Under the pieces are notes generated by a model, which ran no database searches, had not been told where the DNA came from, and saw only the letters and a list, made by a program, of their open reading frames with translations. A stretch of DNA of 64,000 bases, from contig NZ_FQYW01000017.1 of assembly GCF_900141865.1 (NCBI RefSeq), positions 17,082 through 81,081 on the forward strand, written 5' to 3'. A program made the translations under genes and the position numbers. The DNA is from Anaerovibrio lipolyticus DSM 3074. GTDB taxonomy: Bacteria; Bacillota; Negativicutes; Selenomonadales; Selenomonadaceae. Below are positions 1-8,261 of the stretch, one piece after another; position 1 is the stretch's first letter, and each line of letters starts with the position of its first letter.

Positions 1-452
1 TAGGATGCCAGAAAATCCAAATCACTCACGGCTCTCTCAGTCAATACCTTGTATGTTCTCTCCCTATCATAATCCAGAGCCATATTGACGCCATTAATCA
101 TGAAACCATCAGGCACCATCCGGTACATGGTAGTAATATTTAAAAGCAGCAGCTTTCGTTGCTGGAGGCTGGTCATAATAACATGTGACTCTATTGAAAG
201 CTGCCCTTCCCTGACAAACTGGCGGCTGCGAATCTTACTGATATTACATGGAGCAAGGCGCTCATACTCTCCCTGAAGAAAGCGCTTTACCTCCCAGCTG
301 CCACGAGAGTAATAATGCCCAGAAGGGCTAAAGCCGATAACATTTTCATCCAATACGTCCGCTATGGCATCAACAACGCCTTCAGTAAAAAGCCGCTTTA
401 TTAATTTTTCTGTCGCTTTTTGAAGATTATCTATCTCTACTCTTAACGCCAT
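1..452 (-). CDS. Partial protein, NTF2/SnoaL-like N-terminal region (runs off the left edge)
   Basis: An open frame of 150 codons starts with ATG at 452 and is still open at position 1, so only the N-terminal part is here. It begins MALRVEIDNLQKATEKLIKR. Around residues 25-60 it reads like a small alpha+beta sensor domain (VIGFSPSGHYYSRGSWEVKR), a pattern I associate with SnoaL/NTF2-like domains, and later has a YRMVPDGFMINGVNM stretch. Such domains often precede a signalling output module, but any output domain lies outside the window. The upstream GGGG stretch is a weak ribosome binding site. The function is unknown and the fold is only a suggestion. Confidence 0.55.
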   Translation of the reverse strand, partial: MALRVEIDNLQKATEKLIKRLFTEGVVDAIADVLDENVIGFSPSGHYYSRGSWEVKRFLQGEYERLAPCNISKIRSRQFVREGQLSIESHVIMTSLQQRKLLLLNITTMYRMVPDGFMINGVNMALDYDRERTYKVLTERAVSDLDFLAS

Positions 453-574
453 ATAGAAACCCCATTTATATAAACGCACAATTCAATCGATAATCTATAT
501 TTTAAAACAAATAAAACTTTTTATCAATATTGTATTCTTACAAAGAATTATTACGAAAATCAACTGTTTACACA

Positions 575-633
575 AATAGAAAGCGGGGAATAGTAAAGGC
601 CGTTGTTACCCTTACTAATCCCCGCTTTCTATT
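575..633. terminator. Long perfect-like hairpin downstream of the 3D-protein gene
   Basis: Arms at 575-596 and 612-633 are inverted repeats of 22 bp with one mismatch, around a 15-nt loop. It starts 28 nt after the stop of the minus-strand gene that ends at 662. No T-run follows on either strand, so it is an imperfect candidate for an intrinsic terminator. It may instead act as a 3'-end stabilising hairpin. The rest of the 453-661 gap shows nothing else I can support. Confidence 0.5.
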
Positions 634-661
634 GCCTCCATTCAGGAAACAATCTCCGGTT

Positions 662-1429
662 TTAGTTCAATATGTACACCTCTACTACACCACGGCCAAA
701 GTTTATTGCCTCACGGTAAGTATTCATGCACAAGTCTATTCTATTGCCTCGGATAGCTCCGCCAGTATCTGCGGCTACTGCCATTCCATAACCTGGAATA
801 AACACGCGACTTCCCAGCGGTATCACATTTGGATCAACAGCGATAACTCCATGCTGTGCAACCATGCCAGTAGCAGTTATACCGCTGCCGCCACCGTCAC
901 TTGGAATATATGCTGTAGCTTCCATCTTCATATGACTCTTATAAGTCATGGACCCCTGTGGGGTATTTACTACATTTACCGGAACAACTGGTACATCAGT
1001 TACCTTGATGTGCATACCAGCTACAACGTCTGTTTCTCCGGGCTTATCAATCTTATATCTGTTACCTACATAACCAAGCTCTATCATAATGTCATCCACA
1101 GTGGCATTGGCAGTAATCAATTCTTTCTGCTCGCCCTTGTATTCGACAACAACTGGTACAGCTCTTCTGATGTGGATGACCTCGTCACCATTTTCATCAG
1201 CAGTTACTTTGTATATATCCTTTTCATTTCTGGTAACACCAGCCTGAGTAAGGATATTGTCCACAACGTGATATGGAGTGCTCAGCTCGATACGCTGACC
1301 ATCCACTGAAATTGTTACATGCCTGTGAGACACAAAGCCTGTTACCATTGTCATCACAGCCAGTAAGCCAATGCAAATCAGGAACCGGATATCCCGGATA
1401 CATCGGACATGGAACTTATCATAATTCAT
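662..1429 (-). CDS. YabE-like secreted protein: DUF348 repeats plus C-terminal 3D domain
   Basis: The 255-aa protein has one N-terminal membrane/signal segment (residues about 14-33), then two DUF348-type repeats (TISVDGQRIELSTPYHVVDN and a second around PVVVEYKGEQKELITANAT). It ends in a 3D domain with the three signature aspartates in AVDPNVIPLGS, AADTGG and NRIDL. 3D domains are related to the MltA catalytic barrel, and YabE/Rpf-like proteins cleave or remodel peptidoglycan at the cell surface. The ATG at 1429 has a good GGGAGG site 7 nt upstream. It follows tatD in the same order as yabD-yabE in Bacillus subtilis, but a terminator separates the two genes here. Catalytic activity is inferred from the family. 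Confidence 0.9.
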   Translation of the reverse strand: MNYDKFHVRCIRDIRFLICIGLLAVMTMVTGFVSHRHVTISVDGQRIELSTPYHVVDNILTQAGVTRNEKDIYKVTADENGDEVIHIRRAVPVVVEYKGEQKELITANATVDDIMIELGYVGNRYKIDKPGETDVVAGMHIKVTDVPVVPVNVVNTPQGSMTYKSHMKMEATAYIPSDGGGSGITATGMVAQHGVIAVDPNVIPLGSRVFIPGYGMAVAADTGGAIRGNRIDLCMNTYREAINFGRGVVEVYILN

Positions 1430-1529
1430 TAAATTCCTCCCTTTGTTTTAAAAACATGTTTGTAAGTATATCAGCAAAAAATAGCCTTGTCAAATTTTTA
1501 AAATTCACAATCACCACTTTTGGGGTAAT

Positions 1530-1559
1530 ATTATACTCCAAATATGAAAAAAATATGAA
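1530..1559 (-). promoter_or_regulatory. Possible promoter for the 3D-protein gene
   Basis: A perfect TATAAT lies on the minus strand at 1535-1530 with a weak TTCATA -35 at 1559-1554 (18-nt spacer). It is about 100 nt upstream of the ATG at 1429 and just downstream of the tatD terminator, where a new transcription start would be expected. The -35 is poor, so confidence is limited. Confidence 0.35.
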
Positions 1560-1584
1560 AAAACGGCTGCAAAATGACAGCCGT
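1554..1584 (-). terminator. Intrinsic terminator after tatD
   Basis: Minus-strand hairpin with ACGGCTG/CAGCCGT arms (1563-1569 and 1578-1584) and an 8-nt loop, followed on that strand by a T-run below 1563. It ends the yaaR-to-tatD transcription unit. Confidence 0.85.
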
Positions 1585-1617
1585 CTCCCACATTAGTATA
1601 TTTTTGCCCTTTTAGAC

Positions 1618-2403
1618 CTATTTCAGCCTTGTGTACAGTGCCTTTGCATTAATTGTAGTTTGCCTTGCAACAGTCTGATAATCAATGCCCTTCAATTCAG
1701 CCAATTTTTCCGCAACATACCTTACAAAAGCCGGTTCATTCCTCTTTCCACGCATGGGCGAAGGTGCCATATAAGGACAGTCAGTTTCCACCAAAATTTT
1801 TTCCAGAGGAATTTCTTTTACAATTTCCGGAAGCTTGGCGGCATTTTTGAAGGTCAACGGTCCATCTACCCCAATATACCAGTCCATTTTAACCAGCTCT
1901 CTGGCTATTTCCAGGCTTCCTGAAAAGCAATGCATCACTCCACGGATTCCCTTGCCTTCTTTTTTTAGAATTTCCATGGTATCACCGTGGGCATCACGAT
2001 TGTGTACACACACCGGTAAATGCAGCTGTCTGGCCAGGTCCAGCTGCTGAATAAAAATACGTTTTTGCAGAGCTCTTTTGTCCCCATCCTTTTCCCAATA
2101 ATAATCCAATCCAATCTCGCCAATACATACAACTTTATTATTTTTTGTCCAAATTGCCAACTTATCAAAATCATCCTTTTGCATCTCAAAGGCTTCCTCG
2201 GGGTGAACCCCCACTCCTGCATAGCAAATATCATACTCCTGAGCCAACTGCAGAACGCATTTGGAGGATTCCATAGTATCCCCCATATTTATGATTCCTC
2301 CAACTCCATTCTCTTTTGCGTTGGTAATAATTTTTCCTCTATCCTGGTCAAATTTTTCACTATTTATGTGTGAATGTGTATCAATTATATAATTTTCCTT
2401 CAT
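1618..2403 (-). CDS. tatD: TatD-family metal-dependent DNase
   Basis: A 261-aa TIM-barrel hydrolase of usual family length. Visible metal ligands are the DTHSHIN His pair near residue 10, the Glu of GEIGLDYYW, the His of VCVHNRDAH, the His of MHCFSG and the Asp of VETDCPYM. TatD proteins are Mg-dependent 3'-5' exonucleases or deoxyribonucleases linked to DNA repair and RNA quality control. The gene is last in the run yaaR-holB-ricT-trmN-rsmI-metG-tatD, as in Bacillus subtilis (yabD). A 330-bp gap containing a repeat and the metG terminator separates it from metG, so it may have its own promoter. Confidence 0.93.
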   Translation of the reverse strand: MKENYIIDTHSHINSEKFDQDRGKIITNAKENGVGGIINMGDTMESSKCVLQLAQEYDICYAGVGVHPEEAFEMQKDDFDKLAIWTKNNKVVCIGEIGLDYYWEKDGDKRALQKRIFIQQLDLARQLHLPVCVHNRDAHGDTMEILKKEGKGIRGVMHCFSGSLEIARELVKMDWYIGVDGPLTFKNAAKLPEIVKEIPLEKILVETDCPYMAPSPMRGKRNEPAFVRYVAEKLAELKGIDYQTVARQTTINAKALYTRLK

Positions 2404-2442
2404 CCTTATATATTTCTCCTAATAAGCTTAATAATTTAACTT

Positions 2443-2610
2443 TATAACGCCATTGTTCAAATTTTTCTTCTTTATAAGAAAAATCTTCCAATTAGCGTTT
2501 CCCTTACAGGACTAGCTTCGCGTCGCAACGAGCTGGGAGATATACCCGCCAGCTGTTGCAGTTTGTTTCCCCAACTTAAAGAATAAGGGGACATCTTAAA
2601 GCTCGTTATA
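2443..2610. repeat. Two-hairpin intergenic repeat, copy F1a (with 25-bp insertion)
   Basis: This fills most of the metG-tatD gap (2404-2733). Hairpin 1 spans 2446-2500 (AACGCC...AGCGTTT outer arms, apical ATTTTTCTT/AAGAAAAAT stem). Hairpin 2 spans 2527-2607 and is closed by AACGAGCT/AGCTCGTT, with small inner hairpins such as AGCTGG/CCAGCT and CCCC/GGGG. The first 59 bp (2443-2501) match the reverse complement of the copy at 31077-31217 at 58 of 59 positions. Relative to that copy it carries 25 extra bases at 2502-2526. I see no open frame and no other feature in the gap. Confidence 0.8.
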
Positions 2611-2689
2611 TTTTACTTTAGTTACAACATTTTTTCATGTTATTTCCTATTTACTTTAGTTCCCACATTTTAATTAATCTCTACTATAT

Positions 2690-2723
2690 AAATAAGGGTT
2701 GCCACCAAAAAGCAGCAACCCTA
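2690..2723 (-). terminator. Intrinsic terminator after metG
   Basis: Minus-strand hairpin with AGGGTTGC arms at 2715-2722 and 2695-2702, followed by TTATTTATAT. It lies 11 nt past the metG stop codon. Confidence 0.75.
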
Positions 2724-2733
2724 TAAAAATTAT

Positions 2734-4680
2734 TTATCGAACAATACTGCCTACAGGCATATCAACAGTAACAACCTCCAGCTCATCGCCCTTGGTTGCA
2801 GCAAGAATCATTCCCTGGGATTCTACCCCACGGAGCTTGGCAGGCTTTAAATTCATCACGAGAATAACCCTTTTGCCAATAAGTTCACTTATCTCATAAT
2901 GCTTGGCAATACCTGATACCACCTGTCTCTTTTCAGTACCAGTGTCTACGATTAGCTTCAGGAGTTTATCAGCCTTTGGTACCGGCTCTGCCTCAACAAT
3001 TTCCACCACCTGCAGCTTCACCTTGCCAAAATCATCGATGGTAATGAAGCCATCAGCAGGAGCTTCCTGCTTTTTCTCTGCCTTTTCCTTCTTTGACTGC
3101 TTTTCCTTCTTAGGAGTCTGGGCCTGAGCCTTGTCCTCCGCATCAAGCTCAATACGTGGGAACAGCTGCTGAGCCTCACCGATATGCATTCCCGCAGGTG
3201 TGCCGCCCCAAGTCTTAATGTCATCCAGACGTACATCCTTGAAGTCACCAGGAATATTCAGCTGCTGCCAAACCTTTTCAGCAGTTACAGGCATATACGG
3301 AGCAATCATTACGCTGATAATACGCATAGACTCAATGAGATTGTACATAACATTGGCCAGCTCCTGCTTTTTGGATTCATCCTTCGCCAAAGCCCATGGA
3401 GCTGTCTCATCAATATATTTATTGGCTCTGCCAATAAATGACCATACAGCCTTTACTGCATTGCTGATTTTCATGTCAGCCATGCCTTCCTCAAAGGCCT
3501 TTACTGCATCCATGGCATCACTAATAAGGGACTCATCAATTTCAGACTTGCCCTGTGGGGCCAATACCTCACCATTCTGGAACTTACCAACCATGTTAAG
3601 GCTGCGGTGGAGCAGATTGCCCAAATCATTTGCCAAATCGGCATTTATACGCTGTACCAACGCCAGCTCAGAGAAGTTACCATCCTGTCCCAAATTGATT
3701 TCACGGAGCAGGAAGTAACGGATAGCATCAGGACCGTATTTTTCAATCAGCTCAATAGGGTCAATCACATTGCCCAAGGACTTGGACATTTTTGTGCCGT
3801 CCACAACCAGCCAACCATGGCCATAAATCTGCTTAGGCAATGGTAAATCCAATGCCATAAGGATACAAGGCCAAATAATAGAATGGAAGCGGACGATTTC
3901 CTTGCCTACAAGATGAATATTGGCTGGCCAGAATTTTTCAAATTTCTCCGGATCATCAAGAAAGCCAATAGGTGTCAGGTAATTTGTAAGTGCATCAAAC
4001 CATACATAAATAACGTGCTTCTCATCAATTGGCACAGGAATCCCCCAGTCAAAGGATGTACGGGAAATACAAAGATCATCCAGCCCCTGCTTAATAAAAT
4101 TAATCATCTCATTACGACGGGATACTGGCTGTATAAAGTCAGGATTATCCTCAATGTGCTTTAAAATCTTATCTGCATATCTGGACATCTTAAAGAAGTA
4201 GGCCTCCTCAGCCACTTCCTTAACAGGGCGTCCGCAATCTGGGCAACAGCCATTTTCATCCAGCTGAAGCTCTGTCCAAAAGCTCTCACATGGAGTACAG
4301 TACAGTCCCTTGTAAGAACCCTTGTAAATATCCCCCTTGGCATAAACACGACGGAATATCTCCTGAACCACCTTCTCATGGCGAGGCTGGGTGGTACGGA
4401 TAAAATCATCATTGGAAATATTCAGCAGCTTCCAGAGATTCTGAAAGCCGGCCACAATTTTATCAGTGTATTCAATAGGCTTAATTCCCTCTGCCTCTGC
4501 TTTTTCCTGGATTTTCTGGCCATGCTCGTCGCTGCCTGTAAGGAAGAACACATCTTCACCGGCCAAACGATGAAAACGTGCCACAGCGTCAGCAATAGTG
4601 GTGCAATATGCGTGGCCAATATGCAGCTTGGCACTTGGATAATAAATTGGGGTAGTTATATAAAAACTCTTGTTACTCAT
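2734..4680 (-). CDS. metG: Methionyl-tRNA synthetase with C-terminal tRNA-binding domain
   Basis: A 648-aa class I synthetase that charges tRNA-Met in the cytoplasm. The HIGH motif is at residues 20-23 (KLHIGHAYCTT). A zinc knuckle with Cys pairs (CTPCESFW and CCPDCGRP) lies near residues 127-148, and KMSKSLGN near 300. A Lys/Glu-rich linker (KKEKQSKKEKAEKK) joins to an EMAP/Trbp111-type tRNA-binding OB domain from about 545 to the end (VVEIVEAEPVPKADKLLKL...GVESQGMILA). This is the long form typical of Firmicutes. It follows rsmI by 22 nt and is probably cotranscribed with it. Confidence 0.97.
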   Translation of the reverse strand: MSNKSFYITTPIYYPSAKLHIGHAYCTTIADAVARFHRLAGEDVFFLTGSDEHGQKIQEKAEAEGIKPIEYTDKIVAGFQNLWKLLNISNDDFIRTTQPRHEKVVQEIFRRVYAKGDIYKGSYKGLYCTPCESFWTELQLDENGCCPDCGRPVKEVAEEAYFFKMSRYADKILKHIEDNPDFIQPVSRRNEMINFIKQGLDDLCISRTSFDWGIPVPIDEKHVIYVWFDALTNYLTPIGFLDDPEKFEKFWPANIHLVGKEIVRFHSIIWPCILMALDLPLPKQIYGHGWLVVDGTKMSKSLGNVIDPIELIEKYGPDAIRYFLLREINLGQDGNFSELALVQRINADLANDLGNLLHRSLNMVGKFQNGEVLAPQGKSEIDESLISDAMDAVKAFEEGMADMKISNAVKAVWSFIGRANKYIDETAPWALAKDESKKQELANVMYNLIESMRIISVMIAPYMPVTAEKVWQQLNIPGDFKDVRLDDIKTWGGTPAGMHIGEAQQLFPRIELDAEDKAQAQTPKKEKQSKKEKAEKKQEAPADGFITIDDFGKVKLQVVEIVEAEPVPKADKLLKLIVDTGTEKRQVVSGIAKHYEISELIGKRVILVMNLKPAKLRGVESQGMILAATKGDELEVVTVDMPVGSIVR

Positions 4681-4702
4681 GAAATAATTCCTCCTATAAT
4701 TA

Positions 4703-5629
4703 TTAAGCCTTCCCCTCCGGGGAAGGGGGACCGCTACAATGAGAAGCTGGTTCTGTAAGAGCGGTGGATGAGGTATTCAGCAGTGCCTGATAAACATCAC
4801 GGCGACTGATACCTAGCTTCTTTGCTGTTTCCCGCATGGCGTCCTTATGTCCCATGCCTTCCGCCTCCAGCCTGGCCACCATTTCCACTGGTGAAAGCTG
4901 TTGTTCCGGCTCAGCTGCGACTTCATTTTCTGCGTCGAAGCCTTCTATAATAATGACGAACTCACCCTTAGGGTCATGTTCATCATAATACCCTGCCAGT
5001 TCCCCCAAGGTTCGTCGATTGAATTCCTCAAAGGTCTTAGTAAGCTCTCTGGCCGTTACAGCCCTACGCTGAGGACCCAAAGCCTTAATCAAATCACTGA
5101 GGGTTCCCTTTAAATGGTGAGGCGCCTCATAAAAAATCAGAGTCTCAGGACTCTGGTTAATACGTTCCAACAACTCCCGCCGTTTTTTGCCGGTCCTTGG
5201 CAAAAAGCCATAAAAGGTAAAGGCGGTGGTATCAAGGCCGGAGCATATAAGGGCAGACAATGCGGCATTGGCTCCCGGCAGTGGGCTCACATTAATACCC
5301 GCTTCAATAGCCAGCATAGCCAAATGAGCTCCTGGGTCAGAAATCCCTGGCAATCCTGCATCACTGATACACACTATGGTATCCCCCGCCAGCATTTTCT
5401 CCACCAATTCAGGACCTTTTTCCAGCTTGTTATGTTCATGATAGCTGGTCAAGGGGGTATGGATATCAAAGTGGGACAGCAGCTTGCGTGAATGCCGTGT
5501 ATCCTCAGCGGCAATAAGGTCCGCCTCCCCCAATATCCGCACACTTCTGTAGGTCATATCCTCCAAATTGCCAATAGGAGTTGCCGACAAATACAGCATA
5601 CCTATTTTGTTATTACATTCCTCTGACAT
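4703..5629 (-). CDS. rsmI: 16S rRNA 2'-O-ribose C1402 methyltransferase RsmI
   Basis: A 308-aa SAM-dependent tetrapyrrole-methylase-fold enzyme that 2'-O-methylates C1402 in the ribosomal P site. Diagnostic motifs are LSATPIGNLEDMTYR at the N-terminus, AAEDTRHSRKLL and SDAGLPGISDPG. A family-typical C-terminal helical region (ISRRDVYQALLNTSS) follows. The last ~20 residues (TALTEPASHCSGPPSPEGKA) are not family-like. They are read through a GC-rich palindrome at 4705-4731, so a repeat seems to have extended the reading frame. The gene sits between trmN and metG, as yabC does in Bacillus. Confidence 0.95.
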   Translation of the reverse strand: MSEECNNKIGMLYLSATPIGNLEDMTYRSVRILGEADLIAAEDTRHSRKLLSHFDIHTPLTSYHEHNKLEKGPELVEKMLAGDTIVCISDAGLPGISDPGAHLAMLAIEAGINVSPLPGANAALSALICSGLDTTAFTFYGFLPRTGKKRRELLERINQSPETLIFYEAPHHLKGTLSDLIKALGPQRRAVTARELTKTFEEFNRRTLGELAGYYDEHDPKGEFVIIIEGFDAENEVAAEPEQQLSPVEMVARLEAEGMGHKDAMRETAKKLGISRRDVYQALLNTSSTALTEPASHCSGPPSPEGKA

Positions 5630-5649
5630 AAATGTGTCATTCCTTTATC

Positions 5650-6423
5650 CTAATCCCGTTTAATGTTGTAAATTCGTAATATTTCATCAGTGTATCCGCC
5701 ATCTTCCTTATGGACCATAAGAGGAAGCTCTGCCTTCATGCCTCCCGGCACTGCCCCCACGATGCCCTCAATAAGCATAAGATTTGAAGGCTTGCCGGGC
5801 TTAGGCTGTACCAGCTGCAGCCGCTTCACCTCTATCTGATTTTCGTGCATGGCCACAATGATTTCCCCTAGCCGCTCCGGCAGATGAACCATGGCAAACT
5901 TTCCGCGAAATCTCAAAAGATATCTGGCAGCCTTCACCACATCATCAAGGGTAGCTGTTATCTCATGCCGTGCTCTGGCCACACCATCCTCAGCACTTAA
6001 AGTGCCCTGATTAAGCGGTCGGTATGGCGGATTTGCGATAACACAGTCAAAGGACTCCGGCGGATAAAGCTCTCTGATTTTGCGATAGTCCCCTTGACTG
6101 ACGGTAATCTTGTTCTCCAGATGATTCAGCTTTACATTACGCTGGGCCAGCTCTGCCATGACTGGATTCAGCTCCACGCCGTGAACCTCCTTAACCTCAT
6201 CGGCTATTAAAAGAGGCATCACCCCAGTACCAGTGCCCAAATCAAATACCCGCCAGTTTTTATGGTACTTGGGATAATGAGCAAGGAGCACTGCATCAAT
6301 AGAAAAGCAGAATTCCTTAGTATTTTGGATTATTTTCCTGCCACCCAAAAGTAAATCATCCAAGCGTTCATCAGGCCCCAGCTCTATTTCCATATCGCCA
6401 AGGCCCTCTTCATTAAATATCAT
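5650..6423 (-). CDS. trmN: tRNA1(Val) A37 N6-methyltransferase-like (TrmN6/YabB family)
   Basis: A 257-aa Rossmann methyltransferase. SAM motif I is VFDLGTGTGVMPLLIADE (near residue 80), and the N6-adenine signature NPPY occurs in VIANPPYRPLNQG. The length and the context next to ricT and rsmI match Bacillus YabB, an orthologue of Escherichia coli YfiC, which methylates A37 of tRNA-Val. The ATG at 6423 has AAGG six bases upstream and overlaps the end of ricT by 11 nt, which suggests translational coupling. An ATG ten codons further in is a less likely start. The exact tRNA substrate is inferred. Confidence 0.88.
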   Translation of the reverse strand: MIFNEEGLGDMEIELGPDERLDDLLLGGRKIIQNTKEFCFSIDAVLLAHYPKYHKNWRVFDLGTGTGVMPLLIADEVKEVHGVELNPVMAELAQRNVKLNHLENKITVSQGDYRKIRELYPPESFDCVIANPPYRPLNQGTLSAEDGVARARHEITATLDDVVKAARYLLRFRGKFAMVHLPERLGEIIVAMHENQIEVKRLQLVQPKPGKPSNLMLIEGIVGAVPGGMKAELPLMVHKEDGGYTDEILRIYNIKRD

Positions 6424-7240
6424 CTTCGTCCTTCTCGATTACATCCTCCCAGGAGGCCACAATAGTCTTGCTGTTATCCAGCAGGATGGTGGCCGTACGG
6501 CGTTGCTGGTTGAGATTAATAACCTTGCCCTCACCTTCAGCTGTAACCACCTTGCTACCCTGAGTTGGTGGCTTAACCTTAACCCGCTTCTGAGACTTGC
6601 CACAGTAGCACTCATTTTCATACTTCAGACAGCACATAAGGCGACCACAAATACCGGAAATTTTTGTAGGGTTAAGTGACAAATTCTGTTCCTTGGCCAT
6701 ACGTATGGATACAGGCTCAAATTCTCCCAAGAAGGTATGACAGCAAAGGGAACGACCACAGCAGCCGATACCCCCCATGAGCTTGGCCTCATCCCTTACT
6801 CCAATCTGTCGGAGCTCAATACGTGTGCGGAACACTGCAGCCAAATCCTTTACCAGCTCCCTGAAATCGATACGTCCATCAGCTGTAAAGTAGAAAATTA
6901 TCTTATTTACATCAAAGGTATACTCCACCTGCACCAGCTTCATAGGAAGGCCATGGGCTTTGATTTTCTCCTCACAGATACCAAAGGCCTCCTGCTCCTT
7001 CTGGCCATTGTCAATAACCTTATTCTTGTCTGCCTCGGTGGCCTTGCGCAGCACTTCCTTCAGAGGCAATACCACATCACTGTCCGGCACCTCCCTTGGT
7101 CCGATTACAGCTGTGCCGTACTCAACACCTCTGGCAGTCTCCACAATAACATCATCATTTGTTTCAATCTCCAGCTTTCCTGGACTAAAATAATATATCT
7201 TTCCAGCCCGCTTAAAGCGAACACCTACTACTGTCTGCAC
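6413..7240 (-). CDS. ricT: PSP1-domain protein RicT (YaaT)
   Basis: A 275-aa protein. A central PSP1 domain is followed by the conserved cysteine cluster CGRSLCCHTF and CGRLMCCLKYENECYC (residues about 160-215). In Bacillus, YaaT/RicT joins RicA and RicF in a complex that carries iron-sulfur clusters and promotes RNase Y-dependent mRNA processing. The cysteines needed for cluster binding are all visible. The C-terminus is acidic (VIEKDEDDI). It lies directly downstream of holB (1-nt gap), as in Bacillus. Partner proteins are not in this window, so the role in RNA processing is by analogy. Confidence 0.9.
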   Translation of the reverse strand: MQTVVGVRFKRAGKIYYFSPGKLEIETNDDVIVETARGVEYGTAVIGPREVPDSDVVLPLKEVLRKATEADKNKVIDNGQKEQEAFGICEEKIKAHGLPMKLVQVEYTFDVNKIIFYFTADGRIDFRELVKDLAAVFRTRIELRQIGVRDEAKLMGGIGCCGRSLCCHTFLGEFEPVSIRMAKEQNLSLNPTKISGICGRLMCCLKYENECYCGKSQKRVKVKPPTQGSKVVTAEGEGKVINLNQQRRTATILLDNSKTIVASWEDVIEKDEDDI

Positions 7241-7241
7241 C

Positions 7242-8261
7242 TTAATCCTCCAATAATGTTTTAACCTTTATAATAAAGCTTTCCACCATCAGCTGTGGAT
7301 TGACACTGTATCTAAGTCTGCCCTGATACTCCCGCACCAGCTTCAATATGGCAATCAGCTGATTCTGTGTAAGCTGTCCTGTCAATATGTTAATTCTTGA
7401 AATATCTGTCTGATTGTAAAGGGTAACCTCACTGCCACTATAAAGCACCAGCTGATCACGAACAACCATAGCCAAAAAGCCAAACCATTGTCTGAGCTTT
7501 AGTTTGTCTTTTTTCCCCATAGCACCAAGGCTTTTACCTTCATTCCAAACCTTTTCCATATCCAGATCGCCACTGGCACAAGCCCCGAAAAAATCCACTG
7601 CAGATTTCTGCAGTGAAGCACCTTCCTCATCATTGAGGAGCATAGCCTGACGGATACTGCCATCGGCAAAGGTGGACAAATAGTTGGCCTGATGCAACGG
7701 GATCCCCTGTTTTACCAGTACAGAGCTTATATCCTCAGGACTTAATCCCGCAAATTCCTCCCGCATACATCGGGAAATGATGGTATCCAGAAGAGCCATT
7801 ATAGAATTGGTGACCAAAATAAAATAAATCTGCCCTCCAGGCTCCTCGATAGTCTTTAAAAGGCTATTAGCCGCCGCATCATTCATGGTCTGGGCATCGT
7901 CGATAATCACCGCCCGAACCTTGGACATGATAGGCACTCTGGCAATCTTCCCCTGCATTTCACGGATTAAATCAATAACTATAGTGCCATTGCCGTTTTT
8001 GACCTCCGGCTCCACAGTGAAAAAATCAGGATGGGTTCCCGCCATAAGAGCCTTACAGGAAGGACACTGACCACAGGCACTGCCATCCACCGGTTGATGG
8101 CATAAAAGAGTGGCTGCCATAGCCTGGGCAGCCAGCTTCTTACCTATACCATCAATGCCGCAAAACAACATGGAATGGGGCACCATATCTTCCCTGCAAA
8201 GGGTTTTCAAACGCTCAATATTTGATTTGTGACCTGTAATATTATCCCAAGAAATATTCAT
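7242..8261 (-). CDS. holB: DNA polymerase III delta' subunit
   Basis: A 339-aa clamp-loader subunit of the replisome. It has an AAA+ core with a P-loop-like CGIDGIGKKLAAQ, in which Lys replaces the usual Ser/Thr after GK, so ATP binding is probably lost as in many delta' subunits. A zinc module (CHQPVDGSACGQCPSC) and the SRC-type sensor (DTIISRCMREEF) are present, and the C-terminal collar helices complete the usual length. The start codon overlaps the stop of yaaR by one base. The gene order yaaR-holB-ricT is the classic Firmicutes arrangement. Confidence 0.93.
   Translation of the reverse strand: MNISWDNITGHKSNIERLKTLCREDMVPHSMLFCGIDGIGKKLAAQAMAATLLCHQPVDGSACGQCPSCKALMAGTHPDFFTVEPEVKNGNGTIVIDLIREMQGKIARVPIMSKVRAVIIDDAQTMNDAAANSLLKTIEEPGGQIYFILVTNSIMALLDTIISRCMREEFAGLSPEDISSVLVKQGIPLHQANYLSTFADGSIRQAMLLNDEEGASLQKSAVDFFGACASGDLDMEKVWNEGKSLGAMGKKDKLKLRQWFGFLAMVVRDQLVLYSGSEVTLYNQTDISRINILTGQLTQNQLIAILKLVREYQGRLRYSVNPQLMVESFIIKVKTLLED

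Noticed and set aside
530..1309. Plus-strand open frame of 259 codons opposite the 3D-protein gene
   Set aside because: Composition typical of an antisense shadow; the minus-strand frame has clear domains and a good ribosome binding site.
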